64,000 bases of DNA from contig NZ_JAJBZH010000004.1 of NCBI RefSeq assembly GCF_020551945.1, positions 383,353 through 447,352 of the forward strand, read 5' to 3'. The stretch is from Cellulosimicrobium marinum (lineage in GTDB: Bacteria; Actinomycetota; Actinomycetes; Actinomycetales; Cellulomonadaceae). A model generated the notes under the pieces. It saw only the letters and a program-made list of their open reading frames with translations, searched no databases and was not told the origin of the DNA. Of this stretch, positions 1 through 8,104 are shown in pieces (position 1 is the stretch's first letter; every line of letters begins with the position of its first letter). Made by a program: the position numbers and the translations under genes.

Positions 1-2
1 CG

Positions 3-596
3 TCGACGCCGCTCCGCTGGGCGGCCTCCCCGGGAGCCGTGCGCTACGACGTCTACGTGCGCGCGGCGTCGTACCGCACCGGGCTGCCGGACTCCTGGAC
101 CAAGCTCACCTCCACCACTCGGACGACGCACACCGCACGGTCCGCGACACCGGGCGGCCTCTACGTGTACGGCGTGCGGGCCGTCGGGCGCTCCGGAACG
201 AGCCCGCTCGCGACCTTCTACTCGGTGGCGCGGCCGTTGCCCTCCACCGACTGGGAGCTCTCCACGGGCTCGCGGGCCTGGACGAGGGTCGACAGCTCCC
301 GCTACGTCCGCGGGTACGTGTACCGGACCGAGGCCCGGGGAGCGACGTTGACCGTCCCCGACGCCGTCGAGGTGCGCCGGGTGCGGGTGATCGGCAAGGT
401 CGGACCAGGCGGCGGTGCCGTCGACGTGTACGTCGGCGGGACCCGGTACGGCCGCATCGACCTCTCGGCGTCGAGCACCGTCGACCGCCGCAGCGTCGAC
501 CTCTACCTGCCGCGCCTCGTCTCCGGGGACGTCGAGCTCCGTACGGTCTCGACAGGCGTGGTCAGGATCTCCGCCGTCGCACTCGGCCACCGCTGA
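3..596 (+). CDS. Secreted FN3-like protein, C-terminal part (5' end outside window)
   Basis: The frame is already open at base 3 and runs to TGA at 594-596, so only about 198 C-terminal residues are visible. They begin inside a fibronectin type III-like beta-sandwich (SPGAVRYDVYVR, later YVYGVRAVGRSG). From about base 250 a second all-beta, Ser/Thr/Val-rich module starts near STDWELSTGSRAW. There is no catalytic motif, C-terminal membrane helix or sorting signal. FN3 modules of this kind in actinobacteria usually belong to exported proteins that act on or bind surface or environmental glycans; that is family knowledge, and the function here is unknown. It precedes the GlfT2-like gene by 20 bp, but the next gene has its own -10 box. 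Confidence 0.7.
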   Translation, partial: STPLRWAASPGAVRYDVYVRAASYRTGLPDSWTKLTSTTRTTHTARSATPGGLYVYGVRAVGRSGTSPLATFYSVARPLPSTDWELSTGSRAWTRVDSSRYVRGYVYRTEARGATLTVPDAVEVRRVRVIGKVGPGGGAVDVYVGGTRYGRIDLSASSTVDRRSVDLYLPRLVSGDVELRTVSTGVVRISAVALGHR

Positions 597-604
597 CGAG
601 CGGC

Positions 605-610
605 TACGAT
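605..610 (+). promoter_or_regulatory. -10 box TACGAT for a leaderless transcript of the 617 gene
   Basis: TACGAT fits the actinobacterial TANNNT -10 consensus. It is followed by exactly six bases (CGCCGG) and then the ATG at 617, so the predicted transcription start coincides with the start codon. There is no Shine-Dalgarno sequence and no clear -35. Confidence 0.5.
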
Positions 611-616
611 CGCCGG

Positions 617-2365
617 ATGCCCGACCTGCAACGCCTCGCCCTGCCGCGCCCAGGCTCACCGGAGGGTCGTCTCCCGGCCTACCTGCGCGGCGGGATGCCG
701 GTCGACGGCGTCGTGCGAGTGTCCGCCGGCGGGGTCCTCGACCTCGGCACGTGGTTGAACGCCGCGCCTGTCGGGTGGTGGAGGGAGCTGCTGGGCATCT
801 CGACGGTCCGGCTCGAGGTTCGAGGGTCGGGGCGACTGACGGTGCGGGGCGGCCGAGGCGCCAGAGCCGTCGTGATCGCCGAGGCGTCGTTCGAGGGCGG
901 GCACGTCGTCGTCGTGCCGACGCACGGTGTGGACTGGGCGTGGATCGAGGTCGAGGCGCCGGACCGCGGCGACGGCCTGGTGGACACCGTGACCTGGTCC
1001 ACCGAGGGCGGCGAGCCGTCGTCACCCGCCACCGTGGTCGTACCGACCTTCCGCCGGGAGGCCGACTGTCGGGACCAGCTCGCCCGGCTCACCGCGCCCG
1101 AGGCTGTCGGCACCGTCGGCCGCGTGGTCGTCGTCGACCAGGGCGGGACCCTCGCCGCGTCGGACGGTGCGCGTGAGGTCATCGAGGCCGCGGGGGATCG
1201 CGTCGTGCTGCTCGAGCAGGCGAACCTCGGCGGGTCCGGCGGCTACGGGCGGGGGATGGTCGAGTCCCTGCGATGGCCCGACGACCCGGTGCTGCTCCTC
1301 GACGACGACGCCGAGATCGACCTCGAGGTCCTGCGGCGACTTCTCGTCGTCTCGGAACTGGCGCCCGCGCCGACCGTGCTCGGTACCGGCCTGCTCTCCG
1401 CCGAGCACCCCACCCGGTTGGAGGCGCTGTCGGAGGGCGTCGCGCCGCGTTCCTTCCGTTGGGGTCCGCTCGACGGCCTCGGGGACGCCGGGGCCGACCT
1501 GGCTGACGGTGGGCCGCCGTCGTGGACCTTCACGCACCCGCGGGACCGGGCGCAGTACACCGGGTGGTGGGGGACGCTCCTCCCGGCCGGGGCGGTGGCA
1601 CGGGTCGGTCTGCCGGCGCCGTACTTCCTCAAGTGGGACGACGCCGAGTGGGGCCTGCGTGCGCAACGCCGAGGCCTCTCGAGCGCGACGCTGCCCGGTA
1701 CGGCGGTATGGCACCCGACGTGGGCCGCCAAGGGAACCATCTCCTCCTGGTCCGCGTGGCCGCTCCATCGCAACCGTCTTGCCACCGCCGCCGCCTACGG
1801 CGCTGGGCGAGGTGTTCTCGTCGACTCGCTGCTCCACCAGGTGAAGCACGTGCTGGCGCTTCGGTACGACACTGCCGAGCTGTGGAACGCGGCGCTCGGT
1901 GAGGTGGTCGGCGGCCCGGGCTGGCTCGGCGGCGATCTCACCACCGTCCGGCCACGAGCGCAGGCCGTGCTCGACGCACGTCCTGCGGCGCCGCGTGTCT
2001 CCGGGGCGCCTGCCGCTACCGGCTCTCTGCCTCTTCCCCGCGCGCTGTTCCGTTCAGCCACTGGTGTGGTGCGCCGGGCACGGGTGCGCGGCACAGCAGG
2101 CTCGGTTCTGGTCGACGACCTGGCGGTGCTGACCTGGCGGACCACGCTCGGCAGGGACCTCGTCGAGCTCCCCGGGGGAGGGAGGCTCGTGCGCGACCCT
2201 CGGCGCGCGCGCTCTCTCCTGCGCGCGACGTGGCGGCTGCACCGCTCCGCGTGGTCGCGCTGGTCAGTGCTGCGCGCCGCCTACGCGGACGCCCTCCCGG
2301 AAGCGTCCTCGCGACCCGCGTGGGCCGCCAGGTTCGGCGGACGCCAGGACGTGTCTCCCGAGTGA
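617..2365 (+). CDS. GlfT2-like galactofuranosyltransferase (GT2 family)
   Basis: 582 residues. Residues 1-135 form a beta-rich N-terminal domain. A GT-A domain starts at about 138 (TVVVPTFRREADC), with the metal-binding DDD at 229-231, the acceptor-side WDDAEW at 340-345 and a conserved His in WHPTW at about 366. This is the architecture of mycobacterial GlfT2, which adds galactofuranose from UDP-Galf to a growing galactan on the cytoplasmic face. The C-terminal third (400-582) is helical and Arg-rich. The ATG at 617 has no SD but sits six bases after a TACGAT box. No UDP-galactopyranose mutase gene is visible here. A Galf-containing cell-wall polymer is inferred; the family assignment is strong, the acceptor unknown. 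Confidence 0.85.
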   Translation: MPDLQRLALPRPGSPEGRLPAYLRGGMPVDGVVRVSAGGVLDLGTWLNAAPVGWWRELLGISTVRLEVRGSGRLTVRGGRGARAVVIAEASFEGGHVVVVPTHGVDWAWIEVEAPDRGDGLVDTVTWSTEGGEPSSPATVVVPTFRREADCRDQLARLTAPEAVGTVGRVVVVDQGGTLAASDGAREVIEAAGDRVVLLEQANLGGSGGYGRGMVESLRWPDDPVLLLDDDAEIDLEVLRRLLVVSELAPAPTVLGTGLLSAEHPTRLEALSEGVAPRSFRWGPLDGLGDAGADLADGGPPSWTFTHPRDRAQYTGWWGTLLPAGAVARVGLPAPYFLKWDDAEWGLRAQRRGLSSATLPGTAVWHPTWAAKGTISSWSAWPLHRNRLATAAAYGAGRGVLVDSLLHQVKHVLALRYDTAELWNAALGEVVGGPGWLGGDLTTVRPRAQAVLDARPAAPRVSGAPAATGSLPLPRALFRSATGVVRRARVRGTAGSVLVDDLAVLTWRTTLGRDLVELPGGGRLVRDPRRARSLLRATWRLHRSAWSRWSVLRAAYADALPEASSRPAWAARFGGRQDVSPE

Positions 2366-2513
2366 CTGGTCGCGCCGCGAGTCCGTGCCTGCTCGCGCCG
2401 GCACCCGATGCGTACAGTGGGCTGGTCGGCGCTCGACGGTGCGAGGACCGAGCGCTGCCAGCGGAGCTCCGCGTCGTCGTGGCGGCGCGTCCTCGGAGAC
2501 ACGCCCCTCCTCG
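2366..2513. other. Convergent intergenic gap without a clear terminator
   Basis: This 148-bp gap separates the ends of the GlfT2-like gene (+) and the CHAP gene (-). Only a weak 7-bp inverted repeat (GCGCTCG / CGAGCGC, near 2433-2455) is visible; I see no gene. Confidence 0.35.
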
Positions 2514-3701
2514 TCAGTACGGCGCGGCGTAGAAGACCACTGCGCTCGTCGGCCGCACGCGCTGCGCGACGACCCTCTCGTTCGTGAACCCGCCGCTGTA
2601 CGTGGTGTTCCCCTCGATCGTCACGATCGAGCTCCCGGAGCGGACCTCGACGATGTAGCCGGTGTGCGTGGGAGAGCGGACGCCGTCGTTCGGGTTGAAG
2701 TCGAAGAAGGCGAGGCGCCCCACGGCCGGGGTCGAGCGTGTCATGCCCCGGGACTTCACAGCGCTGACGAGACCCGTGAACGTCGTGGCCTTCGGCACCG
2801 CCGAACCGTTCCCGGACGCGGCCGAGGCCCAGCTCTGGAAGACCCCGCACCAGGCATTGCGGGCGCCGACCCACGTGTTGTACTTGTTGACCCGCCAGGT
2901 CGGTTCCTCGTAGCCGACCTGGGACTTCGCGACCGCGGCATGCTCGGTCCACTTGCCGCTGCCGTAGGCGATCGTCACCGTCGGCGAGGTGGAGCTGTAG
3001 TAGAGCGTCCCGCCGACGAAGCGCTGGATGCACCCGGACTCCAGCAGGCTGCAGCGGATGTCTTGCAGGGGTCGTCCGAGCGGCCCCTTCAGCCCCCCGG
3101 CGTTCTTGTACGCCGTGAGCATCTTGCCCTGGACGAGCCAGGTGCGTTGCGACCCGGTGTCGCCGCGTCGCACGAGCAGCCCGCCGCTGTAGTACTGCCA
3201 GGCGGTCGATCCGGAGGTTGCCATGTGGCTCGTCGCCCTGCCGATGACCGGGGCGAGCTGCTGGGCCCGATAGCCGAGCGACCGCGTCCCGGAGGGGAGC
3301 AGCCGCACGGTCTTCGCTGCCCCGTAGACCTGGACGACCTTCGAGTTCCCCTTGATCACGGCACGGTAGTGGTAGCTGCGGCCGGGCCGGTTCGGGTAGA
3401 GGCCGACGCCGCTCGCGCCGGTGGTTCGGTAGGCGAACGTGGACCACGAACCTCCCGACGGCCTCCTCTGGAGCGCCACGGTGACACCGTCGACGGGCTT
3501 CCCGCGCGAGTCCGTGACGGTGCCCTTCACCCAGACCGCCTCTCCTCCGAGCACCCGGGTCGTCGAGACCCAGGTGGAGATCCGGTACCGGGTCGCCGCG
3601 TCGGCCTCCGGGGCCCCCAGAGGGACGAGCCCGACCGCGAGGACCAGCGCCACGAGGGCCGTGAGGAGGACGTGCGGCGCACGACGGTGGGTCAACGTCA
3701 T
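2514..3701 (-). CDS. Secreted CHAP-domain peptidoglycan hydrolase-like protein
   Basis: 395 residues from the ATG at 3701, chosen because GAGGGAG lies seven bases upstream and the protein then begins with a clean signal peptide (about 35 residues, ending GAPEADA-AT). The N-terminal 110 residues are an Ig-like domain. Next comes an LGFP-like repeat zone (GPLGRPLQDI, CSLLESGCIQRF). The C-terminal 115 residues are a CHAP domain with catalytic Cys in NAWCGVF (about 285), His in PTHTGYIVE (about 346) and IEGN (about 363). CHAP enzymes are secreted cysteine amidases or endopeptidases of peptidoglycan; the exact bond is not deducible. It is divergent from the TagF-like gene and shares a 185-bp promoter region with it. 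An upstream ATG at 3731 is possible but lacks an SD. Confidence 0.8.
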   Translation of the reverse strand: MTLTHRRAPHVLLTALVALVLAVGLVPLGAPEADAATRYRISTWVSTTRVLGGEAVWVKGTVTDSRGKPVDGVTVALQRRPSGGSWSTFAYRTTGASGVGLYPNRPGRSYHYRAVIKGNSKVVQVYGAAKTVRLLPSGTRSLGYRAQQLAPVIGRATSHMATSGSTAWQYYSGGLLVRRGDTGSQRTWLVQGKMLTAYKNAGGLKGPLGRPLQDIRCSLLESGCIQRFVGGTLYYSSTSPTVTIAYGSGKWTEHAAVAKSQVGYEEPTWRVNKYNTWVGARNAWCGVFQSWASAASGNGSAVPKATTFTGLVSAVKSRGMTRSTPAVGRLAFFDFNPNDGVRSPTHTGYIVEVRSGSSIVTIEGNTTYSGGFTNERVVAQRVRPTSAVVFYAAPY

Positions 3702-3749
3702 CGACAGGCTCCCTCGTTCGTCCGTGGACATCGCCGCACGGTTCCGGAC

Positions 3750-3755
3750 ACGGTA
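3750..3755 (-). promoter_or_regulatory. -10 box TACCGT for the CHAP gene
   Basis: TACCGT read on the minus strand fits TANNNT and lies 48 bases upstream of the ATG at 3701, leaving a leader of about 42 bases that contains the SD. The same hexamer precedes the metalloprotease gene (38299-38304). Confidence 0.4.
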
Positions 3756-3842
3756 GACGCATGTCGCGTCGCTCGCGCGTCGATGGCGGCACGAGCGCAC
3801 CGTCCTGGCCGCGCCGCGCGTCGTCGCCGTGCTCCGTTCACC

Positions 3843-3848
3843 TAGACT
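3843..3848 (+). promoter_or_regulatory. -10 box TAGACT for the TagF-like gene at 3887
   Basis: TAGACT lies 38 bases upstream of the ATG. The identical hexamer recurs upstream of three other genes of this region (18581, 21152 on the minus strand, 21206). Confidence 0.45.
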
Positions 3849-3886
3849 GCACCAGACGGCGCCGCGCAGGCGCAGGAAGGACGGAC

Positions 3887-5164
3887 ATGGCGAAGGCACG
3901 CGGGACGAGCGTGCGGCGCACGGTGCGCTCGCTGGGGGGCAGAGTCATCCGCCGGTTCGGGCTCCTGCCGGGTGGGATCCCCGACGGGCTCGGGGACGAC
4001 GACCGGTTGCTGGGCACCACCCTGGAGCAGCAGGTTGTCGTCTTCTTCGCCGACACGGTCGACGGTCTGTACCAGCTGCGTCAGTGGTACGGGCCTTTGC
4101 GCGCGCTCGACGAGCGCCGCGGCGTTCTCGTCGTGACGAGTGACTCGCGCACCGGGCGCGCCGTCCGCGCCGAGTCCGGCCTCGACGTCGTGACCGTGGC
4201 CCACTACGCGACCCTCGACGACCTCTTCGGGCGCGGCGACGTGCGGCTCGCGCTCTACGTGAACCACAACCCGCTGAACTTCTCCATGCTGCGGTTCGGG
4301 TCGATGGCCCACGTGTCGCTCCTGCACGGCGACTCGGACAAGGTCGTCTCGGTCTCGAACCAGGCGAAGGCCTACGACCTGTCGTTCGTCGCCGGCCAGG
4401 CCGCGATCGACCGGCTCGGGACGTACCTGCACCACTTCGACGCCGTCGCACGCTGTGTCCCGGTCGGCCGCCCGCAGCTCGACGAGGAACCCCTCGTCGT
4501 CGGTGCGCGCCCGGACGCCGGCGCGCGCACGGCCGTGCTCTACGCGCCGACGTGGGAGGGCGCGCAGCCCTCGGCCGCGTACGGGTCTGTCGGGGTGCTC
4601 GGCACCACGCTCGTCCGCGCGCTCCTCGCCGACGATCGCTTCCGCGTCCTGTACCGCCCGCACCCGCTCTCCGGCGTGCGCCTCCCGGCGTACGGCGAGG
4701 CGGACGCCCAGATCCGCGAGCTCGTGGCGCAGGCGGCGGCGGCCGACCCGGCCGCGGGCCACCGCGTATCGACCGACGAGAGCCTCGCGGCGGCCTTCGA
4801 CGCCGCAGACCTCCTCGTCTCCGACGTCTCCGCGGTCGCGATGGACTGGCTCCCCACGCGCCGTCCGCTCGTCGTCACCGACGCGCGCCACGCGGGTGTG
4901 CGGACCGCCTCGACGCGCATGCTCGAGACGGTCCCGCGCCTGTCGCCCGACGACGTGGCGGGTGCGCCCGACGTCCTGCACGCCGAGGTCGCGGACGACC
5001 CCGGGCGCGCAGGACGCGAGGCGATGGTCGAGTACTACCTCGGCGACACGACGCCCGGCGCCGCGACCGACCGCTTCCTCGAGGCGTGCGACGAGACCGT
5101 CGCCTGGCAGTCGGAGGCGCTGGGCCTGCCCGTGCCGCCCGCGAGGTCCCGCGTCACCCCGTGA
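3887..5164 (+). CDS. TagF-like CDP-polyol:polyol-phosphate transferase
   Basis: 425 residues. The ATG at 3887 follows AGGAAGGA. The protein lacks a membrane domain and matches the CDP-glycerol glycerophosphotransferase fold (TagB/TagF/TarL family): a conserved LLHGDSDK in the N-terminal half at the place of the usual HG..K loop, then YAPTWEG, YRPHP and VSDVSAVAMDW in the nucleotide-binding half. Such enzymes transfer glycerol- or ribitol-phosphate from the CDP-activated form onto a lipid-linked teichoic acid chain at the cytoplasmic membrane. The HGDSDK variant is shared with the second copy at 10568-12337, so the two are close paralogues. Which is primase and which polymerase cannot be told. 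The last 11 bases overlap the convergent SpoIID gene. Confidence 0.82.
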   Translation: MAKARGTSVRRTVRSLGGRVIRRFGLLPGGIPDGLGDDDRLLGTTLEQQVVVFFADTVDGLYQLRQWYGPLRALDERRGVLVVTSDSRTGRAVRAESGLDVVTVAHYATLDDLFGRGDVRLALYVNHNPLNFSMLRFGSMAHVSLLHGDSDKVVSVSNQAKAYDLSFVAGQAAIDRLGTYLHHFDAVARCVPVGRPQLDEEPLVVGARPDAGARTAVLYAPTWEGAQPSAAYGSVGVLGTTLVRALLADDRFRVLYRPHPLSGVRLPAYGEADAQIRELVAQAAAADPAAGHRVSTDESLAAAFDAADLLVSDVSAVAMDWLPTRRPLVVTDARHAGVRTASTRMLETVPRLSPDDVAGAPDVLHAEVADDPGRAGREAMVEYYLGDTTPGAATDRFLEACDETVAWQSEALGLPVPPARSRVTP

Positions 5165-6740
5165 CCGAGGTGACCCACGCGGCAGGCAGGTTGCCCTGCG
5201 TGGTCGCGGCGCCCAGGCGCGAGCGCAGGCTGTCGGCCTTGCCCGTGACGGTCTTCTTCACGCCTGCGGACGACGTCGCGGTGAGCGCCGCCATCGTGCC
5301 GCCCGTGTATTTCTTCGAGACGGTGATGGTCTTGACGTCGGGCAGGCCGAAGAACGTCCGGGCCTTCGCCTGGCTGAGCGTCCGCGTCCAGGCCACGTAC
5401 GAGTTGCCCGGTGCCCGCGCGCTCCACGGGTCGGCGACGCTGCGCTCGTAGGGGATCGCCGAGGACCACACGTTCTCGCTCGACTCCGTCCGGCCGCCGG
5501 ACGACGAGTAGTAGTGCGCGGCCACGGGCTCGCCGCCGTAGGTGAGGACCTTCGCGGACGTGCGCGAGCTCACCGTCGCGTCGACGCCCTTGACCCAGAT
5601 CCTGCCCCACTGCTGGTTCGTGCCCTCGCTCTGCTTCTTCCAGCCGGTGTAGTGCTGGTCGCGCACGTCGTCGACGACGTGGCACGCGCACGCGCTCTTC
5701 CACGGCTTCGTCAGGGCGTAGCTGCGCGCGACGATCGCCTGCGCGGCGAGTGCCGAGAGCCCGTTCGTGCCCCACGAGGAAGGCATCTCCGCGATGCCGT
5801 AGAGGTACTCGGTGTTGAGCAGGACGTCGTTGACGATGTTGACCTTCCCCGTGCGCGGCCGCATCGTGAAGCGTCCGTTCTGGTAGCTGCCGTGAGCGCC
5901 GCCGACCGTCGCCACCGCCTTCGGGCCGGTCGTGTAGTAGTAGCGCGTACCGCTCCAGTGCAGGCGAAGCAGGGTGTCGCTGTACGTCGTGCCGCCGACC
6001 GTCGCGCTGATCCGCGTGCTCGTCGTGCGCAGCGTGAGGGTTGTGGCGCTCGTACCGCTCGCGAGGGTCGCGCCCGCCGCGCTGCGAAGGCGCCAGCTGC
6101 CCCCGCTCACGCGCACGGTCGTCGAGGTCTTCTCGTCCGAGTAGGTGCCGGGCGTGTAGCCGTACGGCTCCGGGCCGAAGACCTGTACGGCGACCGTCTC
6201 GGGGGTGGTGCGGTACGCGACCTTCGCACCGGTGTAGTAGCTCGGCAGGATCGTGGACGAGCTGCGCCCGGCGAGCGCCTGAGCATACGCGCCGTACTGC
6301 GGCATCCCGACCCCGTGCCCGAACCCCGAGCCCTTGATCGTGAAGCTCGACGGGACGGCCTGCACGGTGACCTTGAACGTCGAGCTCACCGCGCTCGCGT
6401 TGTAGTTGACGATCCGGTACGTCGTCGTGCCCTTCGGGTAGATCGTCCGCGACCCGACCCCGTTCGTGATGCCGATGTCGGCTGCGTCGGTCCATCTTCC
6501 CGACACGACCTTCTGGAGCCTCACGGTTGCCGCCGGGACCTTCACCCCGTCCTTGGTGTACGTGGCGCGGACCACCGTCGAACCGCCGGGCGCGACGGAC
6601 GTCGGACCGGTGATCGTCCCGGTCACCGCGGGAGTCGCCGCCTGTGCGGGCGCTCCCGTGAGGACGAGGGGCAGGGCGAGGAGGACCGTCCCGACGCCCG
6701 CAGCGAGACGTCGTCCCCAGAGCACGTTGAGTCGCCGCAT
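5154..6740 (-). CDS. Secreted SpoIID/LytB-domain protein
   Basis: 528 residues. The N-terminus is a signal peptide (RRLAAGVGTVLLALPLVL, cleavage near APAQA-A). Residues 40-130 form an Ig-like domain. The SpoIID domain follows: GSGFGHGVGMPQYGAYA near 155, EMPSSWG and ALAAQAIVARSYAL in the middle, then DQHYTGW, AAHYYSSSGGRTES and a C-terminal WTRTLS. In spore formers SpoIID is a lytic transglycosylase acting on stripped glycan, and LytB enhances an amidase; in non-sporulating actinobacteria the domain is common in exported wall-remodelling proteins. The ATG at 6740 has only a weak SD, and the acyltransferase gene ends 48 bp upstream, so co-transcription is likely. Confidence 0.8.
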   Translation of the reverse strand: MRRLNVLWGRRLAAGVGTVLLALPLVLTGAPAQAATPAVTGTITGPTSVAPGGSTVVRATYTKDGVKVPAATVRLQKVVSGRWTDAADIGITNGVGSRTIYPKGTTTYRIVNYNASAVSSTFKVTVQAVPSSFTIKGSGFGHGVGMPQYGAYAQALAGRSSSTILPSYYTGAKVAYRTTPETVAVQVFGPEPYGYTPGTYSDEKTSTTVRVSGGSWRLRSAAGATLASGTSATTLTLRTTSTRISATVGGTTYSDTLLRLHWSGTRYYYTTGPKAVATVGGAHGSYQNGRFTMRPRTGKVNIVNDVLLNTEYLYGIAEMPSSWGTNGLSALAAQAIVARSYALTKPWKSACACHVVDDVRDQHYTGWKKQSEGTNQQWGRIWVKGVDATVSSRTSAKVLTYGGEPVAAHYYSSSGGRTESSENVWSSAIPYERSVADPWSARAPGNSYVAWTRTLSQAKARTFFGLPDVKTITVSKKYTGGTMAALTATSSAGVKKTVTGKADSLRSRLGAATTQGNLPAAWVTSVTG

Positions 6741-6788
6741 GGGTCCAGCCTGCGCCGTGCCGACCGCCCTGGCAACGGGAGGACCCGG

Positions 6789-7952
6789 TCAGTCCCGCGT
6801 CCGCTCCGGTGCCGGCGCGGCGTCCCGCCGTCCGGGCGGAGCGTCCTGGTCCGAGACGGGCGCCGGTCCGGGGTTCCTCGCGACGACGTGCGCGGGGCGA
6901 GTGAGCCCGGCCTTCACGGCTCGGCGGAGACGTTCGTGGAAGCGCTTCTCGACGAGGTAGTGGATGGCGGCCGCGAGCGCGAGGCTCACCACAACGGCGA
7001 GCGCAAGAACCACGTAGGCGGGGAGCGAGTCGTACGCGACGTCGATGACGAAGAAGCCGAACTGCCCGTGCACGAGGTACAGCGGGTAGGTGAGCGCGCC
7101 GAGGACCGTGAGCCAGCGCCACTCGATCCCGGCGAGCGGGCCAGCGCTGACCGCCCAGATGGCCAGGACCATCACGAGGAGGATGAGCGCGGTCACGGTC
7201 GGGGACACCGGCTGCCCCACCAGCTCGGTGGCACGCCCCGCGTACGCGGTGACATGGACGAGGCACAGCACCAGGTTGAACGCGACGCCGAGCCAGACCA
7301 CGAGGTCGCCCCCGTCGCGGTAGACGAGGAAGAGCATCATGCCGAGCGCGAAGTAGGGCGCGTACGTCGGGATGAGGAGCGACGTGAGCAGGGCCTGGTT
7401 CGTCACGTCCGCGAGCTCGGCGAGCAGCGGCCAGAGAACCGCGAACGCGATGACACGACGCCGGGTGATGCCGACGAGGATGAACGCTCCGACGAGCAGG
7501 TAGAACTTCAGTTCCGGCCACAGCGTCCAGAAAGCACCCTGGGCGTTCGGGACGTCGAAGGCCTCCTGGATCATGGTGAAGTTGAGCAGCGCCTCGCGCG
7601 GGCTGAGCTGGCGTCCTGACGTCCAGAAGTACTGCAGGACGAGGGTGACGACCACCGCGGTCCAGTAGGCGGGAAACAGCCGCGAGACGCGGGACGCCGC
7701 GAAGTCCTCGACCTTGCGCCCGTAGGCCGTCATGAGGATGACGAACCCGCTGATGATGAAGAAGAACTCGACCCCGAGGAAGCCGTACCGCGTCACCTGG
7801 TTGAGCGTGGGGAAGACCGTGCTCGGCTCCGTCCCCCAGTAGGGTGTGCTGATGCCCGTGAAGTGATAGCCGACGACGAGGGCGGCCGCGAGGAAGCGGA
7901 GGCCGTCGAGTCCGCGCAGCCGCGAGGCCGGACGAGCGGGTGGTGGGGTCAC
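6789..7952 (-). CDS. OafA-type membrane acyltransferase (acyltransferase family 3)
   Basis: 387 residues with about ten hydrophobic segments. The N-terminal hallmark GLDGLRFLAAALVVGYHF carries the family His. It is followed by GVEFFFIISGFVI and the R-rich loop SRVSRLFPAYW. Members transfer acetyl or other acyl groups from the cytoplasm onto exported polysaccharides or wall polymers. In this locus the likely substrate is a teichoic acid or galactan sugar (inference). The start is GTG at 7952: there is no SD, but a minus-strand TAGAGT box ends six bases upstream, fitting a leaderless mRNA. The C-terminal 35 residues are a disordered Pro/Ala/Arg tail. Confidence 0.85.
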   Translation of the reverse strand: MTPPPARPASRLRGLDGLRFLAAALVVGYHFTGISTPYWGTEPSTVFPTLNQVTRYGFLGVEFFFIISGFVILMTAYGRKVEDFAASRVSRLFPAYWTAVVVTLVLQYFWTSGRQLSPREALLNFTMIQEAFDVPNAQGAFWTLWPELKFYLLVGAFILVGITRRRVIAFAVLWPLLAELADVTNQALLTSLLIPTYAPYFALGMMLFLVYRDGGDLVVWLGVAFNLVLCLVHVTAYAGRATELVGQPVSPTVTALILLVMVLAIWAVSAGPLAGIEWRWLTVLGALTYPLYLVHGQFGFFVIDVAYDSLPAYVVLALAVVVSLALAAAIHYLVEKRFHERLRRAVKAGLTRPAHVVARNPGPAPVSDQDAPPGRRDAAPAPERTRD

Positions 7953-7958
7953 CGGAGC

Positions 7959-7964
7959 ACTCTA
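7959..7964 (-). promoter_or_regulatory. -10 box TAGAGT for a leaderless transcript of the acyltransferase
   Basis: Minus-strand TAGAGT, then six bases (GCTCCG), then the GTG at 7952: the predicted transcription start is the G of the start codon. Confidence 0.5.
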
Positions 7965-8022
7965 GCGCGCGGGTGCTCGAGGCCGTTCGGCGGGCGACTG
8001 CGTCGAAACCTGAGGTGCGGTG

Positions 8023-8028
8023 TAGATT
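8023..8028 (+). promoter_or_regulatory. -10 box TAGATT for the secreted protein at 8105
   Basis: TGTAGATTT stands out as an AT-rich patch in the 152-bp divergent region. TAGATT fits TANNNT and leaves a leader of about 70 bases with GGGAGG before the GTG. Confidence 0.4.
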
Positions 8029-8104
8029 TCGCGCACGCGTGCCGACGACGGTGCGCCGCGGGAGGAGCGCATCGTCTGTCTCCCGCCGTCCTCTGGGAGG
8101 TCCA

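Noticed and set aside
4455-7619. Plus-strand open frame of about 1050 codons across the SpoIID and acyltransferase genes
   Set aside because: It is a shadow of minus-strand genes with signal peptide and family motifs; no start signal or domain.
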